Shown: positions 1 through 10,417, numbered from the stretch's first letter. The stretch is 34,006 nt of DNA from Micractinium sp. NFX-FRZ (GCA_029339195.1 JAPTJF010000578.1:1-34006); one strand, 5' to 3'. Notes: generated by a model not told the origin, from the letters alone. Translations and numbers: made by a program.

Positions 1-56
1 CCCCCGCCGCTTGAAGATTACACCTCTCGGCCGCCACCTGCAAGGAAATGACACCT

Positions 57-108
57 CCCCCCCCCCCCCCCCCCCCAAAAAAAAACCCCCCCCCCCCCCC
101 CCCCCCCC
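57..108. repeat. Homopolymer block C20-A9-C23
   Basis: Twenty C, nine A and twenty-three C follow one another without interruption. Such a run is either a true low-complexity tract or an assembly or basecalling artefact near a contig edge. Its exact length should not be trusted. Confidence 0.85.
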
Positions 109-337
109 TCCTACCTCCCTTTACGCACCGTCTCCGTTTTTGCCTCTAGTGTCCCCCACACATTTCTGAGGCCGGCCCGGCACATGGCGTCCCGCGAGCT
201 CGCCGCAGGCCGGGCACTGCCCCCCGGCGTTCCCCCCAGTCCTCCCGCTCGCTCGCTTGCTTGCTTGCCCCGCTCAGCAGTCACTAATGTTCCCAGGCAC
301 ACACTGCTCTCAACACTGCTCATGTGCACCTCACACG

Positions 338-342
338 TTACA
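338..342 (-). terminator. Possible TGTAA polyadenylation signal, SBP gene
   Basis: The minus strand reads TGTAA, the usual green-algal polyadenylation signal, about 800 bases past the SBP stop codon at 1145. A five-base motif is weak evidence, and another copy lies near position 17-21, so the true 3' end is uncertain. Confidence 0.3.
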
Positions 343-1144
343 CGGATGGGCATGCAAGCCCCCATGCCAGCGGCGTGACCACTCCTTGAATGTACACACC
401 CCTCACGCGCCGCCATTGCTGCCCTTCACCCGAGTGTAAACACGAAAAGAGAGGGCGCGCACCCGGGCGGACTGGCAACAAGGCAGGGGGCGTAGTGGCA
501 GGAGAGCCTAGGCTCGATTCTGTCCTGGACTTGTAGCCCTGCAGGCGCGCTCTGCACGTCAACCCCTGTACCCCGCACACCGCCTGCCAGCATGCCTCCC
601 GCTGCCAACCCCTTCTTGGTCGTGTGTGAGCATGTCATGTTGCAGTCATGGCTGGGTGCCCTGCGTTGCCAGCAGGCATGCACACAACAACCGAGGGTCG
701 CAAAAGAGCTGAGCTACAGCGGGACATGTGGGTATGCAATGCAAAACACGTGTGCGCGCGCCATGAAGAGAGGGAAACCACGTGCACAAGGGAGTTCGAG
801 GCGCAAAAGTGTGTGCTCGTGTGCGACACATGCAATGCAGGGGCGGAGAAAGGCAGTGGGGAGTGTGCAAGTGTTGTGAGGCAGCTGAGCAGAGGGAGAA
901 GGGAAGCCCAACCACCAATGCATCAGGGGCTGCAGGGGTATGCAAGCAAGATGGGAAAGGAACGCGACAGAAGGGAAGGGAACGCGACGTGCAAGGGGTG
1001 TGGTGTGGGGAGCCAGCAGCTGCGGTCCGGCCCTCCCCAGTTTGGCCTGGGTGCGGTACAGGCTCTATGAGCGCCAGTGAGTGTCGCGATGTAGAAAACG
1101 GGGAAAGCAAGCGGGCGGGAGGAAGGCCCTGGAGACCTGCCCAC

Positions 1145-3442
1145 TCAGTGGGTGGTCACGGAGCAGGCGCCTGCCAATGGGAGGCGCTGACTCAGCACCA
1201 GGCCAGCTGTCGCCAGCAAGGTCTGAGCCGCCAGCAGCTGCTGCTGCACCAGCACACTGTACACCGCAGCATTCTGCTGCTGCAGCCGCTCAAGCGAGGC
1301 CGCTGCGGCGCCACTGCCAGCGGGCAGGGATGCTGCCGCTGCCGCCGCCGCTGCTGCCGTCGCTGCCGCCGCGGCTGCCGCGGACCGTGCGGGCCCTGCT
1401 GCTGAATCCTCCGCTGCTGCTGCTGCTTCCACTGCTGCTGCTGCTGCTGCGCAGGCGTTCACACCCACGGCGCGGCTGTCAGCGGTATCATTTGCATCGG
1501 CTGCTCCTGCTGCTGCTGATGCTGCTGCGCCCAGAGGAGCGGTATGCTCAGGCGGGAGGGACGCACCGCCCAGGCGGCCAGTGCTGCTAGCTGCTGCTGC
1601 TGCGGGTCGGGCAGCCACGGGGGCAGCTGAGGCGGCGGCGGGGGCAGCGGTGGGAATGCCGGCGGGTGCGGTGGCATCGCAACAGGCGCCACAGGCCCCA
1701 CAGGCGCGGCCGCAACAAACCCACTCGTGGGCGGCACCAGCGCAGGGGGCGCCGGCCAGTGGCACCTCTGCTGCGCTCAGCTGCTGCTGCTGCTGCTGCT
1801 CAGGCTCCCATGGCAGGAGCAAGGAGGCGCCTGGTATGGAGCTGTGTGTTGTGCCGCCGCCGGCGCCGCCGCCGCCGCTGCTGACATCACCCAGTTCTCC
1901 CAGCAGCCAGCTGGCAGGCTCAGGATCTGAGAGGGCGGCTGAGAGGGCGGCCGATCCCACAGAGGCCTCAGGGCTGGCCTCCAGGCTGGCAGCCGCCCAG
2001 TCAGCGCCCTCCACTGACAGCTCAGCATCCATCAGCAGCAGGGCGGCGGGGGCCAGCACAGGCAAGTCCATCCCCGCCTCAAGCTGCGCAGCCGCCGCCG
2101 CTGCTGCAGGTGCGGCTGCTGCTGCTGCAGGCGCGGCTGCAGGGGCGGGCGCCTCCTGAGCAGCCGCTGCCGCCGGCGCCGGCGCGCGCTTGCGCCGCCG
2201 GTTGTTGTGCGCCGCCAGCTGGCGGGCGCAGCTCTTCTTCAGGCCCTCAAACTCTGCCAGCGGGTGCGCCACCCCGCAGCGCTGGCAGAAGCGCACCTCC
2301 ACGCCCTGCGGGACGGCAGAAGAAGGCGGGCAGTGCTCAGGGTGTTGGGGCAGCGATGTGCGGCGGCAGCACCGGGAGGGGGAGAGGCGGCAGGCGCTCC
2401 AGCAGCGGCGCGTGGGCAGGCCAGGACTTGCTGTGGTAAGGTGGCGTGACACGTCACCAGGGAGGGCGCACTGTCCCGCTACCTCCCAGCAAGTTTGCAG
2501 TGCGCTGCAACACGCTCTCATGCAGCAAGAATCTGCTAGGCACCAGCATGCCCACTACTCGGCTGTGCTCACCTGGCGCAGAAAGGAGTCTGCCACCTTG
2601 TGTGCCATGCAAATGTGGTTGCGCTGGTGGTAGCTGCAGGAGGACAGGGGGAGTGACAGCTGGGGGTTGGCGGCAAGCGGCAGGCAAGTGGAACGATGAA
2701 GTGCAGCGGCCCCACAGGCGGGCAGGGCGCAGCGGGCGGCGGCAGCGGCGCACCGTGGCAGGCCGGAGAGGTCGGCGGAGCAGCCGTCAGCCTGGCACTC
2801 GTTCTTGTTGAACAGGCGGGGCCTGCGGGTGGGCAGGCAGAAGAAAAGAGTGAGGATGAGAGTGACACAGGGGAGGGCGTGGATGCAGGCAGGGCAGGGC
2901 AGATGGTAGGGGGGACCTAGGCACCTGCGAGCTGGGGTGGAAGGTTCACGCGTGCGTGCGCCTGCCACACGCATTTGCTAGCACAGTGGGGGCGGGGAAG
3001 GCGCTGGAGTGCGGCGGCACTGCCCTTGCCTCGGCATCCGCCTGTCGGACCCCCCAAGCGCCCCAGTGCCCCGAACAACCCTTACCTGGGGCCACGGCTG
3101 CCCTTGCCGGCCTTGGGGCGGGAGCCAGCACCGTCGTGGTGACTGCTCGTGGCGCTGCCGCTGCCGCTGGCAGCGCCGCTGCCTGCCGTGGCTGCAGCGC
3201 CTGCTGCTGCCGGACGTCTGCCATCATACTGCGGCACGTCAGGGTAGGGACAAGAGCACCTCGTTCAGGGGCAAGCCTCCCACCGCGTCAGGTCAATTCA
3301 AGCAGGGTGCCTTAAACCTCTTCTAACTACGGTTTTCAGTGCTCGATGTGTGCATGAAGTTCAGAAGCCCCTTGCGCGGAGCCTGCATACACTGAGGGCA
3401 CACCTGCAGGACTCGGTCGCCCGCAAGCGTCAACAAGCTCAT
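1145..3442 (-). CDS. SBP-domain (squamosa promoter-binding-like) transcription factor
   Basis: A sequence-specific DNA-binding regulator, expected in the nucleus. Five exons join in phase: 3442-3404, 3228-3086, 2822-2754, 2633-2573 and 2305-1145, giving 490 residues. The SBP domain spans about residues 66-144 and is split over three exons. The first zinc site is C70, C75, C92, H95; the second is C111, C114, H118, C130. The basic run at the domain end (K127-K128 and R140-R144) matches the family's nuclear localisation signal. The start is the ATG at 3442; the tempting ATG at 3227 is only the second base onward of exon 2 and would put the finger out of frame. The C-terminal ~350 residues are low complexity, with long Ala runs and a Gln run, typical of activation regions. 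The family is known only in green plants and algae. Target genes cannot be inferred. Confidence 0.88.
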
Positions 3443-3949
3443 TGCGTGGGACACCATCGCTGCCGCGTCTGTGGTCTGTGATGGGGAACTTGGCGGACTG
3501 GGTGGATGACGGCATATACGCCCTGCGCTTTGGGCGCGTGCCAGCCTGGCTGAATGTGTCGGCAGCTAGCCGCATTGGTCCCCCCGTTGATCGGCATTGA
3601 TTCATCACATGCCAATTGCCCACTACGCCGGGTCAAGACCCCTACCAACGATGCGCTGTGCACCAGCCCGCTGTCCCGCGGGTCCACAGGCTCTGGCTAG
3701 CCCTCAGGTGAGTGGCAACGTCAAATGGTGTGATTTATGAAGCGCATACTGCGATAGTTTGACCAAATGCTTCCGCCGCCGCTGCCAGCTGCCGCCGCCG
3801 CTGCCGCCGCCTGCTGCTACGCCAGATTGGCTCGGTGAGTGGGCCCCCAGTGAGCCCTGTCACTCACTTGAGCTGCCAGGGCGGCCAGCGCTCCTCTTGC
3901 CGCATCCACCCTGACAACCCCCCCTCCCTCAACCCTGCACCTGGGTTCA
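3443..3949. promoter_or_regulatory. Divergent intergenic region between SBP and HAD genes
   Basis: About 500 bases separate the two start codons, which point away from each other, so both promoters and 5' UTRs must lie here unless there are further upstream non-coding exons. I see no clear TATA box. A GCCGCC/GCTGCC-rich patch lies at about 3770-3820. Confidence 0.5.
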
Positions 3950-6637
3950 ATGCGGCAGGGCCCCGCAGCTGCCAGCCGGCCCGTCCAGGCTCGCGCCGCC
4001 GCCGCCACCCGGCTGCCCGCCTCCCGCGCAGCCGACGTGTTTGCAAGCGGGCAGCGCAAGATAGAGCTCATTGTTTCTGATGTGGACGGCACCCTGCTGA
4101 ACAGCAAGCAAGAGCTGACGCCGGGGGTGCGCGCGGCGTTGAATGCAGCAGCAGAGTGTGGTGTGCCACTCGTCGTGGCCACCGGCAAGGCGATGGGTCC
4201 CTGGACCGCCGACGTACTCCCACATGTCGGGTCCCGTCTGCCGCAGGTGCTCGGGGGCAGGAGGTGTTGGGGGTGCTGACAAAGAGGGCGCCAAATTGCT
4301 ATTCAGTCATGAGCAGAAACCAATATGCGGGGTCTTGGCAGGAAGAGAAGGCACGATGCGCGCATGCTTTGCTTGATGATTTACCTGAAGTAAAGGCTGA
4401 AGTAGCAACAGGTTACAACAATGCGGAGGCTGAAGTAGCAACAGGTTACAACAATGAAGCTCTTCCTTTGCACGCACGCTTAGCTTGGCCTGGCTGCAGG
4501 CATTGCTCCACCCCAGCCCGAGCCCAAACGAGCTGCCCTTCTCTGCCTGCCTGCTCCCCACCCACCCACCCACCCACCCTGCAGATCTACCTGCAAGGCC
4601 TGCTGATCAACTGCCACGATGAGGGGGTACTGTTTGAGCGCCAGCTGGAGGAGGCCATCATCCTGGAGGCAATCGAGTTTGCCGACCAGCACGGCCTCAC
4701 CCTCACAGGTGGGCAGTGGCGACAGGTGGCGCCAGCTGGGCGGGTGTACTGCGTGTTGGCGCTACTGGTAGAAGGAAAGAGGTCGTCAGTATGGCGCGGC
4801 ATTGCGTCTGCCGACCAGCACGGCTCATGCTTATCGGTGTGCAGGAAGGCAGGTGGCGCCAGGGAGGCTGGGATACCTTGACACCAACGGGGGCGGCCAC
4901 CAGCAGTGAGACACACTCACAGACTCCCTCTGCCCTCTCCCCCACCTTGGCCATTCTCCCACCACCTCCCTGCCCGCGCCCCCGCCCTGCCCTACCCAGC
5001 GTACTGCGGTGACCGGATCGTGTGCAAGCAGACCAATGAGCAGAGCGACCGACTCATCTTTTACAAGGAGCCCACACCAGAGACCATCGGTGAGCCTGCT
5101 TGGCAGGCCGGCGGATCGCCTGCCTGCCTACACTAACAGCCAATCACACCCCCATGAACATCAGCCCAGCATGGCCTCCACTGCGGCCCATGCCCACATG
5201 CACCCCAGACCAGGACGGCCCTTCTCACCCCACCTCGCACACCTGCTGCCCCGCCCGCCTGCTGAAGCCGCATCGGAGCGGCTGCCCACCTTCAATCTTC
5301 CTGCCATGCCGCTTTGCACTGCACTCTCCCCATGGTCCAGCCCCTGCTTTCACAACTGCCCCTCAATCCTGCAGGCCCCCTGGAGCCGCATGTGGGTCGG
5401 CTGCCCATCTTCAAGCTCATCTTCATGGAGGCGCCAAGCCGCATCGTGGAGCTGCGCCCCCAGGTGGGCTGCCTGCCTTGTTGGTGTGTCTGGGTGCTCG
5501 ACCTGTGCTCAACCCTCGTGTGGGCTTTCAGGAGACGGTGCCTTTGTAGCGGCAATGTGGGGACTGCACTGGGCTGGAGGCTGATAGCCACATCTCGGAG
5601 CGGTGCCCCCCAGGTGGGCTGCCTGGTCTTTCCTGCTGAGTGCTCACTGTGTGTGGGCTTGGGCTGAGCGGAAAGGTTATGTGCACTGGCCCTGGGGCTG
5701 GGCTGGGCCAGGCTGGGCTGACAGCTGCTGGGCAGCTGCTCCTTAGGAAGGGGTGGGGCGGGATGGGATGGGATGGGACGCGGTGGGGGTGGGGTGGCAC
5801 AAGTGGGTTTTGGGGTCTGGGCTGGGCTGTGTCCAGGCTGAGAGCCGCTCGTGCTTGTGGTAGCAGCACCAGCATGGGAGCGGGAGTGTTGGCGAGGTGG
5901 GGAGACAGGCGGCATTGTGGAAGAGCAGCAGCCCTCTGTCCCTCCTTCCCTCTCAACCACTCCCCCGACCACTTTTCCGCACCGCCTGCCTCCTTTCCTC
6001 TTGCTTGTGGATGCTGCAGGTGGAGCGTCTGTTCGAAGGGCGGGCCTCTCTCACAACCGCCATCCCTGGCATGCTCGAGGTGCGAGGTGTCAAGAGGTGT
6101 GAGTTTCCTCACCGGGTGGGGGCTTGCTCTAGAGCTTGGCTGCCCAACACGCAGGCTGCGCATCGTTTTCCTGTCTATCTCATCAATCTCTCTTGGGCTG
6201 ATGCCGCGCCTGGCAGCGGGGGCGGTTCACGGTCTGCGGCATGGAGGTGTGCCTGCCGCCGGTCTCTACCTGCTTTCATTCGCTGCACCCCATTTGCCGG
6301 CCGTCCTCCTCCCACCCCTCCTCTGCCCTCCCCCTGCCACTTCACCACCGCCCCCGTTTGCACGGCACCGCAGGTGCTGCCTCTCGGCGCGTCCAAAGGT
6401 GCCGGTGTCAGTTGGCTACTCAGCCGGCTGGGCGTCGACCCCGCAGCCTGCCTAGCCTTAGGCGACGGCGAGAATGATGTTGAGATGCTTGCTCTGGCCG
6501 GGCTGGGGGTAGCAATGGGGAACGCTGGACCACCGGCGCTGTCGGTTGCAGACGCCATCACAGCCTCAAATAATGAAGATGGTGTGGCGAGAGCCATTGA
6601 GCGCTATGTGCTGGCGCCACGCGGGCTCATGACCTGA
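3950..6637 (+). CDS. Cof-type HAD-superfamily phosphatase
   Basis: A phosphomonoester hydrolase of the HAD superfamily, Cof/YbiV-like subgroup. Six exons join in phase: 3950-4246, 4585-4708, 5000-5089, 5375-5463, 6020-6079 and 6374-6637, giving 307 residues. All four HAD motifs are visible: DVDGT (nucleophile D44, acid/base D46), T78 in VVATGK, K228 in GASKG, and GDGEND at 250-255. The IYLQGL segment and the MLEVLPLGASKG junction are typical of the family and confirm the splicing. The first ~35 residues are rich in Ala and Arg and poor in acidic residues, so an organelle transit peptide is likely; plastid is my inference. The substrate cannot be told from sequence; the family acts on sugar phosphates, flavin or pyridoxal phosphates. 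Introns 1-4 carry local duplications described in Part 2. A shorter N-terminus is possible. Confidence 0.88.
4396..4461. repeat. Two-copy 33-bp tandem repeat in HAD intron 1
   Basis: A 33-base unit starting GCTGAAGTAGCAACAGG at 4396 recurs at 4429, nearly identical until the last few bases. It lies inside intron 1 of the HAD gene. The unit is a multiple of three and the surrounding plus-strand frame is open. Confidence 0.8.
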
Positions 6638-6967
6638 TCCCCACCTTGCCTCGCGGCCTGCCCCCTGGGATGACCACATCCCTGCACATGCAGCACCCCC
6701 TTTTTCCCAGGGGTGGCAACTGCTGTATCGCTCTGATGCTCTGCTGGTGCCCCCCCGCCCCTTGTTCCATGCCGCAGTCCCCGCCCAATGGCCTGCCCGC
6801 TGCAAGTGTACCCAACCGTCAACACCCCCACGCACCTAACGCAGTCACCCATCAGGGTCGTGCTGCACTACTGCTCTGCTTACCATGCTCAGCTCTCTGT
6901 TTCCAGCTTTGCCAGCCTGATCATCCGCCATCTGGGTTTCCATGCACTGCTCCCACCGTGCTGGCGC

Positions 6968-7263
6968 CAGTCGAAACCCCGCCGTCAATTCACGTCACTG
7001 CTTGCTGTTCTGCACGGTTTGCCATCCCTTCATGAAATTCACCAAGCCAACTATGTCGTCATCCTGTAGTATAGAAATCACACGAGCCTGCAAGCCACAG
7101 AAGCTCTTCCCATCGCAAGGGCACAGAGAGTGTACTCACGGCCTGCCAGTCTGCCTGCTTGCGTTCTTGCTTGCTGATAGCCGTAATCTGTGCCATCCGT
7201 GTGCGTGGATGCCATATGGTTCTCCTTGCCACAGCCCATGGTGCCAAGCTGCGTAACATTCCG
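6968..7263. repeat. Direct repeat, copy 1
   Basis: This ~296-base segment matches 9979-10264 in the same orientation over its whole length, with scattered substitutions and a few short indels. By eye the identity is in the mid-80s percent. It begins CAGTCGAAACCCCGCC and ends GCTGCGTAACATTCCG. I see no terminal inverted repeats or target-site duplication. On the minus strand it contains the tail of an open frame shared with copy 2 and a GTGAGT donor-like site followed by an acceptor-like CTACAG. Confidence 0.85.
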
Positions 7264-7809
7264 GTGGGGCCTGAAAGCCGGGGCTGGCCCGCTGCCCTGC
7301 TGCCCTGCTGCCCGTGCCTGCACGCTAGAGGGCGGCATCATGCGCATCACACGCGGCATGGCGCGGCAGTTGGCGCTGCCTGGCCCCAGCTCAGCGCCTG
7401 CCACCCTGCCCTGCCTCAGCTGTTGTCTAGACATCTCAATGCTGCACCGCCACCTGGCCATGCGCTGCGGCTGCAGGACAAGCAGGGCTGCCGCAGTACG
7501 GATGGGCTGCAGGATCCTTTTGGCGCGGGCCAGCTGTGGACTTGCTGTGAATTGCGGCGGCAGAGTAGGGAGGCTGCCGCTGCTTGCATGAGAGGGGCAC
7601 AACGTGCTGTGCTGCCACCTGCGGCACTCCCCACCAGCACAGGCACAGCCGGGCGTCGCTGCTGCTGCTGCTCGCTGCGCAGGAGTGGTGGCCCCTGACG
7701 GCGGGCTGCTGGATGAGCAGGCCCCCAACTCCTGCCACTGCCCCTGGAAGCTTGACGTCCCTGGTACTAAGAATGAGGTGCGCGGCGCCTGCGCTGTGGT
7801 CGCGAACAT
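7078..7809 (-). CDS. Candidate hypothetical protein, unrecognised
   Basis: An ATG-initiated frame of 243 codons; the frame stays open for 359 codons in all (to 8157), which is long for DNA of this composition. The predicted protein is rich in Ala, Ser, Pro, Gln and Arg and looks disordered, with no domain I recognise. Its last ~55 codons lie in the repeat also found at 10079-10264, where the same frame is open and most residue changes are conservative. Against it, the plus strand is also open here with splice-like boundaries, so one of the two is a shadow. A splice at the GTGAGT inside the repeat would end the protein a few residues later with a stop in both copies. Confidence 0.3.
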   Translation of the reverse strand: MFATTAQAPRTSFLVPGTSSFQGQWQELGACSSSSPPSGATTPAQRAAAAATPGCACAGGECRRWQHSTLCPSHASSGSLPTLPPQFTASPQLARAKRILQPIRTAAALLVLQPQRMARWRCSIEMSRQQLRQGRVAGAELGPGSANCRAMPRVMRMMPPSSVQARAAGQQGSGPAPAFRPHRNVTQLGTMGCGKENHMASTHTDGTDYGYQQARTQAGRLAGREYTLCALAMGRASVACRLV

Positions 7810-8173
7810 TGCACGCCCTCTGCAGTGTTCTGGTGCCAGCAAGCACCGGCGCACTGAGTGGTACAACCGCCTTGTGAGCTGTTGTGTTTTGTGGGGGACG
7901 CTGCGCTGGTTAGTGGCTGGGGGCCGCTGAACCAGTTGTGCTGTGCAGCTGCTTGATGTGACAAGTGGATGCGCCGGTGTCCTGCCAATTACCCACACCG
8001 CCACGCCTTCCACTCCGCCCCTAAGTCCCCTTGGAGAGCCTGCCCTTAACTCCCGAGGCTTCTTGTCTGCACACAGTCTGTGCCTTACAGAGAGCTGGCG
8101 GCCCGTTTGGCGCAAGGAAAGCTCTGCCAGGAACCTCCTGGCCACCTCGGTAATCACGTACCTTGAGCGCTGA
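7683..8173 (+). CDS. Candidate 3' part of a hypothetical gene (competes with the minus-strand frame)
   Basis: Two exons (7683-7873 and 7949-8173) join in phase through an intron with GTGAGC donor and GTGCAG acceptor. The peptide has balanced composition: exon one includes HCPWKLDVPGTKNEV and ends EWYNRL, and exon two continues LLDVTSGCAGVLP to a stop at 8171-8173. The upstream exon and start codon could not be placed. It overlaps the minus-strand candidate at 7078-7809. No family recognised. Confidence 0.25.
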
Positions 8174-8873
8174 AGTCAGGTGCTGCCCACAAGCAGCCAC
8201 AGGGCGGCCAACCACTGCCGCCACTATTGATGCCATCATTCGATTGTATAGTGGATAGTCCCACAGTTGTATAGAGCTCCACAGTGGAGGCGAGGCTGCC
8301 CCCAGCCGTCCCGCCAGCCGCAGCGGCCTTGCATGCTGGTGCCGCAGCCACCGCCCAGCATGGCATGCCCTCCGCACATCTCGCCTCACCATGGCTCTAC
8401 CACAGCAGGGCTTCAGGGTTGGTGTGAAGCACAGTCCAGCCCCAGGTTATGATGCAGTTGCTGTCGAGCAAGGCCGCATCAAGGTGGATAGAGCAGCTGG
8501 TGGAGCAAGTTCCACCGCATGCTGGGCGCGCTGAGCACCTCTAGCGGTGGTGGTCTGCTGTCAGCCGGGCTCCTTGCGTGTCTTCCGCCCTACACTCCTG
8601 AAGTCCATGTAAGGCTTTGGTTTCTTCGTTAGCGCACACCACCCTGCCAACAGAGCTACGGCCCGCGTCGCTGCTGTCAGCCAGCCTCGGGCACAGCCTC
8701 TCACGCGCTCCCTGCTGCTGGGGCAACACCGCACGGCCAGGCAGCACAACACCGGAGCAGCAAGCCCGAGCGCGCGTCTTGGCGGGACCTCACCGCGGCA
8801 ACCCGCCCGACTGCCACAGCCCGCCACCGCCTGCCGCCGCCGCCGTCGCCCGCTCTGCGCACACCTGCTCAGC

Positions 8874-9709
8874 ATGGGTCAGCAGCCCAGCAAGGAGACA
8901 GCAAGGCTAGAGAAGATCAGGGCTGAAGTTGAGCTGACGGATCAACTGCTAGATACCCTGCGGCCGCTTGCAGCAGCAGAGATAGCCGCAGGCATACCTG
9001 CTGCACCCTGCAGCCACCGGGCGCGGTACGATGCCGCTTTCAAGCACATGAATCAATTGACAGATGAGACTTTGGCCATCTGGGCCCTCCGGGGTGAGTG
9101 TTTCCTGTGCAGGCTGTGTTGCTTTGACAAGGGTCTGCTTTCACCAGCAGCGGTACGGCTCTGGCGGCCGGAGCGGGCTGTGATGGATGCACTTTCTGAA
9201 CCCTCCCGGCCCGCCCAACCCCGCTGCTGCTGCAGACGCCCAGTACGCGTGCCGCACCCTCCCCATGCCCAACCCCACCCCTCCCCTCTGCCTGCCGCCG
9301 CTGCCAGCGCCAAAAGGTGAGCCCATTGATTTGCTGGGTGCAGCTTGCAGCAGTGCCCCACAGCTCAATGCCTGGCTGGCTGGCTGGCCTGCATGCACTG
9401 GCGGTGGTGGTGGCGGTGGTGGCGGCGGCATCCGGGCCACAGCCTCACCCTTCTTTTTCACAACGCACCGCTTCCTGCCCTGCAGCTCAAGCCATCCCTG
9501 CGTGGGCTCCAGCTTGTGGAGTGCAGCCCAGCACACCCAGCGGCAGTGCCAGCTCGCACAGGGGCCAACGAGGCCACAGCAGCAGCAGCGAGCAGGGTGC
9601 TCATGCCGGCGATGCGGAGCGCAGCAAAGTCGTGCCGCTGCTCGCGGCCGGGACTGGGAGGCTGGCGCCAGGCCTTCGGCGGCGGCCGGGCCACCACGAG
9701 GGCAGTTGA
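8874..9709 (+). CDS. Small hypothetical protein with myristoylation-like N-terminus
   Basis: Three exons join in phase: 8874-9093, 9236-9316 and 9486-9709, giving 174 residues. The start MGQQPSKE has Gly at position 2 and Ser at position 6, which resembles an N-myristoylation signal, so membrane association is possible. Residues ~8-73 look like a charged, partly helical domain (KIRAEVELTDQLLDTLRPL, then AFKHMNQLTDETLAIWALR). The middle is Pro-rich and the C-terminus is Ser, Gly and Arg-rich and probably disordered. The donors are GTGAGT and GTGAGC, and both acceptors end TGCAG. I do not recognise the family. Exon 1 is the best supported part; the frame chosen for exon 3 rests on phase alone. 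Confidence 0.5.
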
Positions 9710-10417
9710 GCCAGGTGCTGGCTGCTAGGTGCCTGCCGTCAGAGCATGCATTTGGGCAGCATGTCATGTACACTGGTTATGCCCACCCTGCCCCGCTGAA
9801 GGTGGCTGGCAGCACGGGCCATGCGTGGGTCGTGCTCTGTCGGACGCGTCGGCGTGACGGCATTGTATAAAATAAGTTGTTTTTCTGCCGACCGCTCTGC
9901 TCTGCCCTCCTGCTGCCTCATTCTCTGTTCCATCACCCATCAATGAATAAAAAGTGGTTAGGCAGTGTTCATCTTCCCCAGTCGAAACCCCGCCGTCAAT
10001 TCACTTCACCGCTTGCTGCTCTGCACTGTTTGCCACCCTTCATGAATTCACCATGCCAGCTATCCTGTAGTTCAGAACTCACACGAGCCTGCAAGCCACA
10101 GAAGCTCTTCCCATCACACAGGCACAGAGAGTGTACTCACGGCCTGCCAGTCTGCTGCTTGCGGTTTTGCTTGCTGAATAGCCGTGTTCTGTGCCATCCG
10201 TGTGAGTGGATGCCATGTGGTTCTTCTTGTCACAGCCTATGGTGTCAAGCTGCGTAACAATCCGCACAGCACCATCATGGAAGGTGGGCGGATGTCAGGC
10301 AGCGGCCCGACGCTGCGCCTGCCTGTATGCCAGCCCGCTGGTTGCCCTTGCCCCTGAGCGGCGCGCGGTCGACTGCTGCCCCGTCGCCCCCGCCCCCACC
10401 CCGCCAATTCATCCATC
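9710..10417. other. Intergenic region with repeat copy 2
   Basis: No gene is supported here. It holds the 3' flank of the small gene ending at 9709, an AT-rich patch at about 9865-9885 (GTATAAAATAAG), the second copy of the direct repeat, and about 150 bases of upstream sequence for the CX9C gene. Confidence 0.5.
9979..10264. repeat. Direct repeat, copy 2
   Basis: It is the partner of 6968-7263, about 3 kb away in the same orientation. Compared with copy 1 it has small deletions, including single bases around 10022-10058, which shift the short open frame that follows the acceptor-like CTACAG on the minus strand. The longer minus-strand frame (ending ASVACRLV) remains open in both copies. The right end lies about 150 bases before the start codon of the CX9C gene. 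Confidence 0.85.

Larger units (their letters stand above)
1..1144. other. Gene-free flank, probably 3' UTR of the SBP gene
   Basis: I see no convincing coding region here. The open frames are short, rich in Cys, His, Pro and Arg, and lack splice-consistent partners. The stretch lies just downstream of the minus-strand SBP stop codon, so part of it is probably that gene's 3' UTR. It starts with an extreme homopolymer block (57-108). Confidence 0.5.
6638..8873. other. Region without a secure gene
   Basis: It holds the HAD 3' UTR, one copy of a direct repeat (6968-7263) and conflicting open frames on both strands between about 7078 and 8173, listed separately at low confidence. A further 47-codon ATG frame lies at 8391-8534 on the plus strand (starting MALPQQGFRVGVKHSPAPGY), with ordinary composition but no partner exons that I could place. 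I recognise no domain in the region. Confidence 0.5.

Noticed and set aside
1581..2159. 192-codon plus-strand frame opposite the SBP gene
   Set aside because: It is the Ala/Ser-rich shadow of the low-complexity SBP C-terminus.
2946..3227. Start of the SBP protein at the ATG at 3227
   Set aside because: That frame leaves the zinc-finger exon out of phase and ignores the acceptor just before it. Reading exon 2 one base earlier and adding the short exon at 3442-3404 restores the finger.
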